This document shows, in pieces, positions 60,380 to 64,000 of a DNA stretch of 64,000 bases. The stretch is from Anaerolineales bacterium. GTDB lineage: Bacteria; Chloroflexota; Anaerolineae; Anaerolineales; UBA4823. Location of the stretch: the NCBI GenBank assembly GCA_016935755.1, contig JAFGQI010000125.1, positions 1 to 64,000 on the forward strand, given 5' to 3'. Both the position numbers and the translations under genes were made by a program. The notes beneath the pieces were generated by a model that made no database searches, had not been told where the DNA came from, and was given only the letters and a program-made list of their open reading frames with translations. The first letter of the stretch is position 1, and each line of letters begins with the position of its first letter.

Positions 60380-61426
60380 ATGGAATCAAAGCGCAAAGGA
60401 TTTTGGCCAGCATTAGCTCTATTCTTCTTAGCCCCAGCCACCGGTGAACTGCTCTCTGGTTCCGCCCCACCAGCAGAATTTTTCAACCCATTCACCTTGT
60501 TTCTCCTGGCTGCCCTGTATGGAAGTGGAGCCATTCTCATCCGGGAAATGCGTGTACGATGGGACAAGGGCTGGCCCACGGTTTTCGCCCTGGGAGCAGC
60601 TTATGGCATCATCGAAGAAGGCCTGATGGTGAAATCCTTCTTCGACCCAAATTGGATGGATATCGGCCTGCTCGGCACATACGGGCGTTGGGCTGGCGTC
60701 AACTGGGTCTGGAGCCTGGAACTCACCATTTACCATGCCATCATCAGCATTTCTATCCCGATCTTGCTGGTTGAGATGTTCTTCCGAGAACAACGCGATC
60801 AACCCTGGCTGGGCCGCCGGGGAATGAGCCTGTTGGCATTTCTCATCACCGCGGATGTACTTTTTGGCTTCCTCTTTCTCACCCCCTATCGCCCTCCCTT
60901 GATCCCATATCTCATGGCGATCATCCTGGTTGTTCTGCTTTACCAGCTGGCCCGCAGACTGCCCTCACGCCTGCCCGAACATTGGTTCAAGCCGAATCTC
61001 TCCGAAGGTCCTACGGCTGGTGAGACAGGCAAACCTGCTCTACCCGCTAAAAAATGGTTTTGGCTGGCTGGATTTCTTGGCACATTGATTTTCTTCCTGA
61101 TTAATTGGGTCTGGCCAAACCTGAATGTGCCTGTGCTGACCACCCTTCTAGGGTCAGTTGTCCTGGTTGGGGCTGCCCTGAAAATCATCCAATGGATGTC
61201 CCGTTCAGGAGCCTGGGATGAGGCGCACCAGCTTGCACTGGCGGCTGGAGCCTTGAGCTTCTTTATTGTGTTGGCGCCGCTCCAGGAGATGGATCAGACT
61301 CGTGTGGATAACACCAGCGGAATGACGGCTGTGGGGTTAGCTGCCATTATTTTCCTGATCTGGCTGTGGAAACGGGTGAACAAGAAACCTGACCTTCTCC
61401 CCCTGCCAGCTGAAGCCCGGTCTTAA
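60380..61426 (+). CDS. Multi-pass membrane protein, CPBP-like motif
   Basis: 348 aa with GAGAGG before the ATG at 60380. About nine to ten hydrophobic helices are visible. One helix end carries AYGIIEEGLMVKSFFDP, in which Glu-Glu recalls the EExxxR region of CPBP/Abi intramembrane proteases; a later IYHAIISISIPILL supplies a His. The full CPBP motif set is not evident, so the family is uncertain. Its stop overlaps the convergent isopentenyl phosphate kinase gene by 4 nt. Confidence 0.65.
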   Translation: MESKRKGFWPALALFFLAPATGELLSGSAPPAEFFNPFTLFLLAALYGSGAILIREMRVRWDKGWPTVFALGAAYGIIEEGLMVKSFFDPNWMDIGLLGTYGRWAGVNWVWSLELTIYHAIISISIPILLVEMFFREQRDQPWLGRRGMSLLAFLITADVLFGFLFLTPYRPPLIPYLMAIILVVLLYQLARRLPSRLPEHWFKPNLSEGPTAGETGKPALPAKKWFWLAGFLGTLIFFLINWVWPNLNVPVLTTLLGSVVLVGAALKIIQWMSRSGAWDEAHQLALAAGALSFFIVLAPLQEMDQTRVDNTSGMTAVGLAAIIFLIWLWKRVNKKPDLLPLPAEARS

Positions 61427-62241
61427 TCGGCTCTCAACAGGGTGCCAATCCGCTCTCCAGACAGGGCTTGCTCAAGAGCACCGGGCGCTTCCGCCGAGAA
61501 AATGAGCACCTGCAAGCCTTGTATATGATTACACAGCCGCAGGCCCTGCTGAACCTTGCTTGCCATTCCCCCGGTGACATCTGTGGCAGCCGACCCGCTG
61601 AGTGCTGGAGCATCGCGCTCCAGGCTCCTGGGAGTGATTTCTCTCAGCAGCCGCGTGCAGACAGGATAATCCGCCCAGACCCCTGGCTCCCGCCCAGCCA
61701 GCAGCAGGCGAGAAGGCCGGAAATGGGTTGCCAGGTGTTCAAATAAGTCCTCTGTGGATAGGATTGTGCCGCCCAGCAGACGATCAAAAACCACATCCCC
61801 GTAGACAACCGGCAACAGCCCTGCATCAAGTGCAGTCTGGATGGGTGATATGTCCCAGCGTTCCACCAGGCCGCCAGCAGCCAGGATGCTCGCCGAAGGG
61901 GGAAACGACATAGCTGGCAGACCCGCCTCGATCAGAGCCTCTATCACCAGATGGTTCAAGGCAGCCGCCTCCCCCCAGACAACCTGAAAACCCAACCACT
62001 GCTCTGGCGTCTTCACCCCCTGGCGGGTGCCATACTTCTGGGCCGGCACATGCCCGAAGGACCCAGAACCATGCCCTAAGATGATCTTCAGCCCAGGGGT
62101 TTTGTGGCGAGCGCCAGCGATCTCTCCCGCCAGGCGGCGCAGCACATCCGGGCGTGGAGAATGCGGCTGAGCTTTATCAGTAATCAGCGAACCGCCCAGC
62201 TTCAGGAATTGGATCGGCGCGGCAGAATCCTGGCTAGGCAT
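61423..62241 (-). CDS. Isopentenyl phosphate kinase
   Basis: 272 aa from the ATG at 62241, which overlaps the mevalonate kinase stop by 8 nt and has GGAGG in the end of that gene; the TTG ten codons upstream is not needed. The amino-acid-kinase fold shows IQFLKLGGSLITDKAQPHSP, IILGHGSGSFGHVPAQKYG (with the IPK-specific His) and ILSTEDLFEHLATHF. IPK phosphorylates isopentenyl phosphate to isopentenyl diphosphate, the last step of the alternative (archaeal-type) mevalonate route known from Chloroflexi such as Roseiflexus. Its partner phosphomevalonate decarboxylase is not in the window. Confidence 0.92.
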   Translation of the reverse strand: MPSQDSAAPIQFLKLGGSLITDKAQPHSPRPDVLRRLAGEIAGARHKTPGLKIILGHGSGSFGHVPAQKYGTRQGVKTPEQWLGFQVVWGEAAALNHLVIEALIEAGLPAMSFPPSASILAAGGLVERWDISPIQTALDAGLLPVVYGDVVFDRLLGGTILSTEDLFEHLATHFRPSRLLLAGREPGVWADYPVCTRLLREITPRSLERDAPALSGSAATDVTGGMASKVQQGLRLCNHIQGLQVLIFSAEAPGALEQALSGERIGTLLRAD

Positions 62242-63202
62242 AGGGCTCAGTACCTCCAGGCTGCCGGACAAGGGTTGTAATCACCTGGCGAGCCCCGCTT
62301 TGCAGCAGCGTCTGGACAACCCCTTCTGCCGTGTCTGAGTCCACCAGGGCGATCATATTGCCCCCCCGGCCTCCACCGGAAAGCTTGGCGCCCAGAGCGC
62401 CCGCCGCACGGGCTGCTCCGACCAGCCGCTCCAACTCTGGCGAAGAGACGCCCAGCCGGCAAAGCTGATCATGATTCTCATCCATCAAAGGCCCAAGCGC
62501 AGCTGTCTCGCCGCGCTCAAGCGCCTGGCGCGCGGCCTGAACGATCTCGCCAATCGCATCAAAGACTGCCTCGTAGCCGGCCGGGTCAGCCTGCCAGGCG
62601 CAACGCACATCTCCCACAGCAATTGCCGTTGGGCTGGATACGCCTGTATCTCCGATCACCATTGAAAAAGGAACGGGCAGCTGGATAGCCTGAATGGGCT
62701 GACCGCGCACAAAATAAACCGGCCGGGCATGGGTGATGACCGTATTATCGATACCCGATGGAGTGCCATGATGCAGCTTTTCTACTTCATAGGTCAGGGC
62801 TGAAACCCGTTCCGCGGACAGCGGCCGGCCCAGAAAAGCCGAATATGCCCGCATAATCGCCACCGATACTGCGGCTCCGGATCCCATCCCAGCCGCGACC
62901 GGGATGGTAGAGGTGATCCGCACCCGGCAGGCAGGCGAGCGTTCCAGCCTCAGTTCCATCAAAACGCCATGAATTGCTTGATAAAGCGGGTGATTGTCTG
63001 GCAAGTCATCCAACGGCGAGTTCAGGCCAATATCCGGGGCTTGAACCCACACCTTACCCGCAGGCCAGCGCGGCTCAGCTATAACGACTGCCCTGGCGCG
63101 CACCTGGCTGACCGGAACAGCAATTGCTGGCCGGCCATATACCACAGCATGTTCACCAAACAGGATGATTTTTCCTGGCGCAGTGGCAGTAAAGGCTGGC
63201 AT
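62234..63202 (-). CDS. mvk: Mevalonate kinase
   Basis: 322 aa. GHMP kinase motifs are complete: PGKIILFGEHAVVYGRPAIA at the N-terminus, IPVAAGMGSGAAVSVAIMRA (ATP loop), HGTPSGIDNTV (active-site region) and GAKLSGGGRGGNMIALV. It phosphorylates mevalonate to mevalonate 5-phosphate. It is followed by IPK with an 8-nt overlap and preceded by the UbiA-family gene 18 nt away, so the three form one minus-strand unit for isoprenoid and polyprenyl metabolism. Confidence 0.95.
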   Translation of the reverse strand: MPAFTATAPGKIILFGEHAVVYGRPAIAVPVSQVRARAVVIAEPRWPAGKVWVQAPDIGLNSPLDDLPDNHPLYQAIHGVLMELRLERSPACRVRITSTIPVAAGMGSGAAVSVAIMRAYSAFLGRPLSAERVSALTYEVEKLHHGTPSGIDNTVITHARPVYFVRGQPIQAIQLPVPFSMVIGDTGVSSPTAIAVGDVRCAWQADPAGYEAVFDAIGEIVQAARQALERGETAALGPLMDENHDQLCRLGVSSPELERLVGAARAAGALGAKLSGGGRGGNMIALVDSDTAEGVVQTLLQSGARQVITTLVRQPGGTEPYA

Positions 63203-63220
63203 ATCTCCCTGACTGGGTGT

Positions 63221-64000
63221 TTAAAAGATATAGAAAATGAGCAGCACCGAAGCGCCCCACAGCAGCATAACCAGCTGCAGCGGGCGGTCGCTCAACAATA
63301 TTTCCTCAGGCGCGCCTCCCGAGTCGCCGCACTGCAGCAAACCCAGGTAGCGGAAGATGCCATAAATCACAAACGGGATGGTCAGCATCATCACATGATT
63401 TTCTGGCAGGTTGGGCGCGGAGAAAGTGTACAGGCTGTAAGCAATAATGGTTGTGCTTGCCAGGACGGAGATATACTGATCCAGCATGGGAATCGTATAT
63501 CCATCCAATACCCGCCGGTGGGCATTGGCTTCATCAGCCAGCAGGGATAGCTCTGCCCGGCGCTTTCCAAATCCGATATACAGAGATCCCAGAGTTGTGA
63601 CCACGTAGAGCCAGGGAGAAAAGCGCGCCACATGAATAAGAGTCACCCCTGCCCCGACGCGCAGCACAAAGCCCAGCGCAATCGAGAAGACATCGATCAG
63701 GGTAATATGCTTGAGCCACTTAGAATAGGCCAGGTTTAGGAGCAGGTACCCCAGGGCAACCGCGGCAAAGCCTGGCGATAGAATATACGCAGCCGGGAAA
63801 ATAACCGCCATCAGAGCAATTACCGCCCCCCAGGCAGCCGGAATGGGCAGTCTGCCAGAAGCAATCGGGCGGCTGCGTTTGGTGGGGTGCTTGCGATCGG
63901 CTTCTACATCAGCAATATCATTGATAATATAAACCACCCCCGAGAGCAAGCAAAAAATGATAAACCCAACCAATGTACGCAGCATCGGCGGGAGGTTGTT
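63221..64000 (-). CDS. UbiA-family decaprenyl-phosphate phosphoribosyltransferase-like protein (5' end cut by window)
   Basis: 260 codons are visible; the frame is open to the window edge and the start lies beyond 64000, so the N-terminus is missing. The ATG at 63985 is internal. The substrate site YIINDIADVEADRKHPTKRS and RPIASG matches the NDxxDxxxD motif of the DPPR synthase branch of UbiA proteins. Seven or more hydrophobic helices follow, with a GFGKRRAELSLL loop carrying the second conserved motif. In mycobacteria this enzyme adds phosphoribose to decaprenyl phosphate for arabinan or ribose donors. Here it sits with mevalonate kinase and IPK, which supply the isoprenoid part. Confidence 0.88.
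   Translation of the reverse strand, partial: NNLPPMLRTLVGFIIFCLLSGVVYIINDIADVEADRKHPTKRSRPIASGRLPIPAAWGAVIALMAVIFPAAYILSPGFAAVALGYLLLNLAYSKWLKHITLIDVFSIALGFVLRVGAGVTLIHVARFSPWLYVVTTLGSLYIGFGKRRAELSLLADEANAHRRVLDGYTIPMLDQYISVLASTTIIAYSLYTFSAPNLPENHVMMLTIPFVIYGIFRYLGLLQCGDSGGAPEEILLSDRPLQLVMLLWGASVLLIFYIF

Overview
The window is about 64 kb of one chromosome and is densely coding on both strands, with short intergenic gaps. Gene content points to an anaerobic member of the Chloroflexota, most likely class Anaerolineae. The pointers are a tungsten/molybdenum aldehyde:ferredoxin oxidoreductase with MoaD-like partners, a DUF3786 protein, a DUF1461 (TIGR01906) membrane protein, mevalonate kinase next to isopentenyl phosphate kinase, and very large GAF-rich and AAA-containing signalling proteins. 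This placement is inferred from protein families. No rRNA or tRNA gene was found to confirm it, and no CRISPR array, prophage or complete insertion sequence was seen.

Layout. 0.05-7.5 kb: two adjacent P-loop NTPase signalling proteins (one membrane-bound with a GAF-like region, one fused to a Ser/Thr kinase) and a secreted or membrane bactofilin-like protein. 7.7-10.8 kb: an S1-domain RNA-binding protein, a strong promoter with a structured RNA candidate, a DUF3786 protein, a lipoprotein and a small unknown. 10.8-20.8 kb: mutS, an orphan sugar-type ABC ATPase, gpmA, a DUF1461 membrane protein, a fused membrane/spermidine-synthase-like protein and alaS. 20.9-27.9 kb: a surface-glycan block in which two paralogous GT-C-like membrane proteins flank a GT2 transferase, a WecD-like acetyltransferase and WecE. 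27.9-34 kb: a bitopic protein with a duplicated helical domain, a baseplate-J-like membrane protein, ruvX, mltG, a DUF692 enzyme and a secreted PQQ-type sugar dehydrogenase.

34-41 kb: folC-lon-AlbA_2 regulator on the minus strand, then a SanA-like and an HD-domain protein. 41.3-47.1 kb: a catalytically degenerate tyrosine-recombinase-like protein, moaA, a small MITE-like insertion, a MoaD-like protein, the aldehyde oxidoreductase, a structured RNA or terminator, an unknown protein and a second MoaD. This is a pterin-cofactor neighbourhood. 47.3-60.2 kb: a 1.67-kaa hybrid histidine kinase, uvrC, two unlisted tiny membrane proteins, pspC, a degenerate beta-lactamase-fold lipoprotein, wecB, a RIO1-type kinase behind an attenuator-like leader with a 19-codon ORF, and a receiver/SpoIIE phosphatase. 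60.4-64 kb: a membrane protein, then isopentenyl phosphate kinase, mevalonate kinase and a UbiA-family phosphoribosyltransferase cut by the window end.

The most unusual items are the RIO1 leader (58.68-58.94 kb), the structured RNA at 8.6 kb, the inactive recombinase-like protein, the MITE with a 7-bp target duplication, promoters that place the start codon at or very near +1 (mutS, folC, the SanA-like gene), and the tandem NTPase/kinase pair at the left end.
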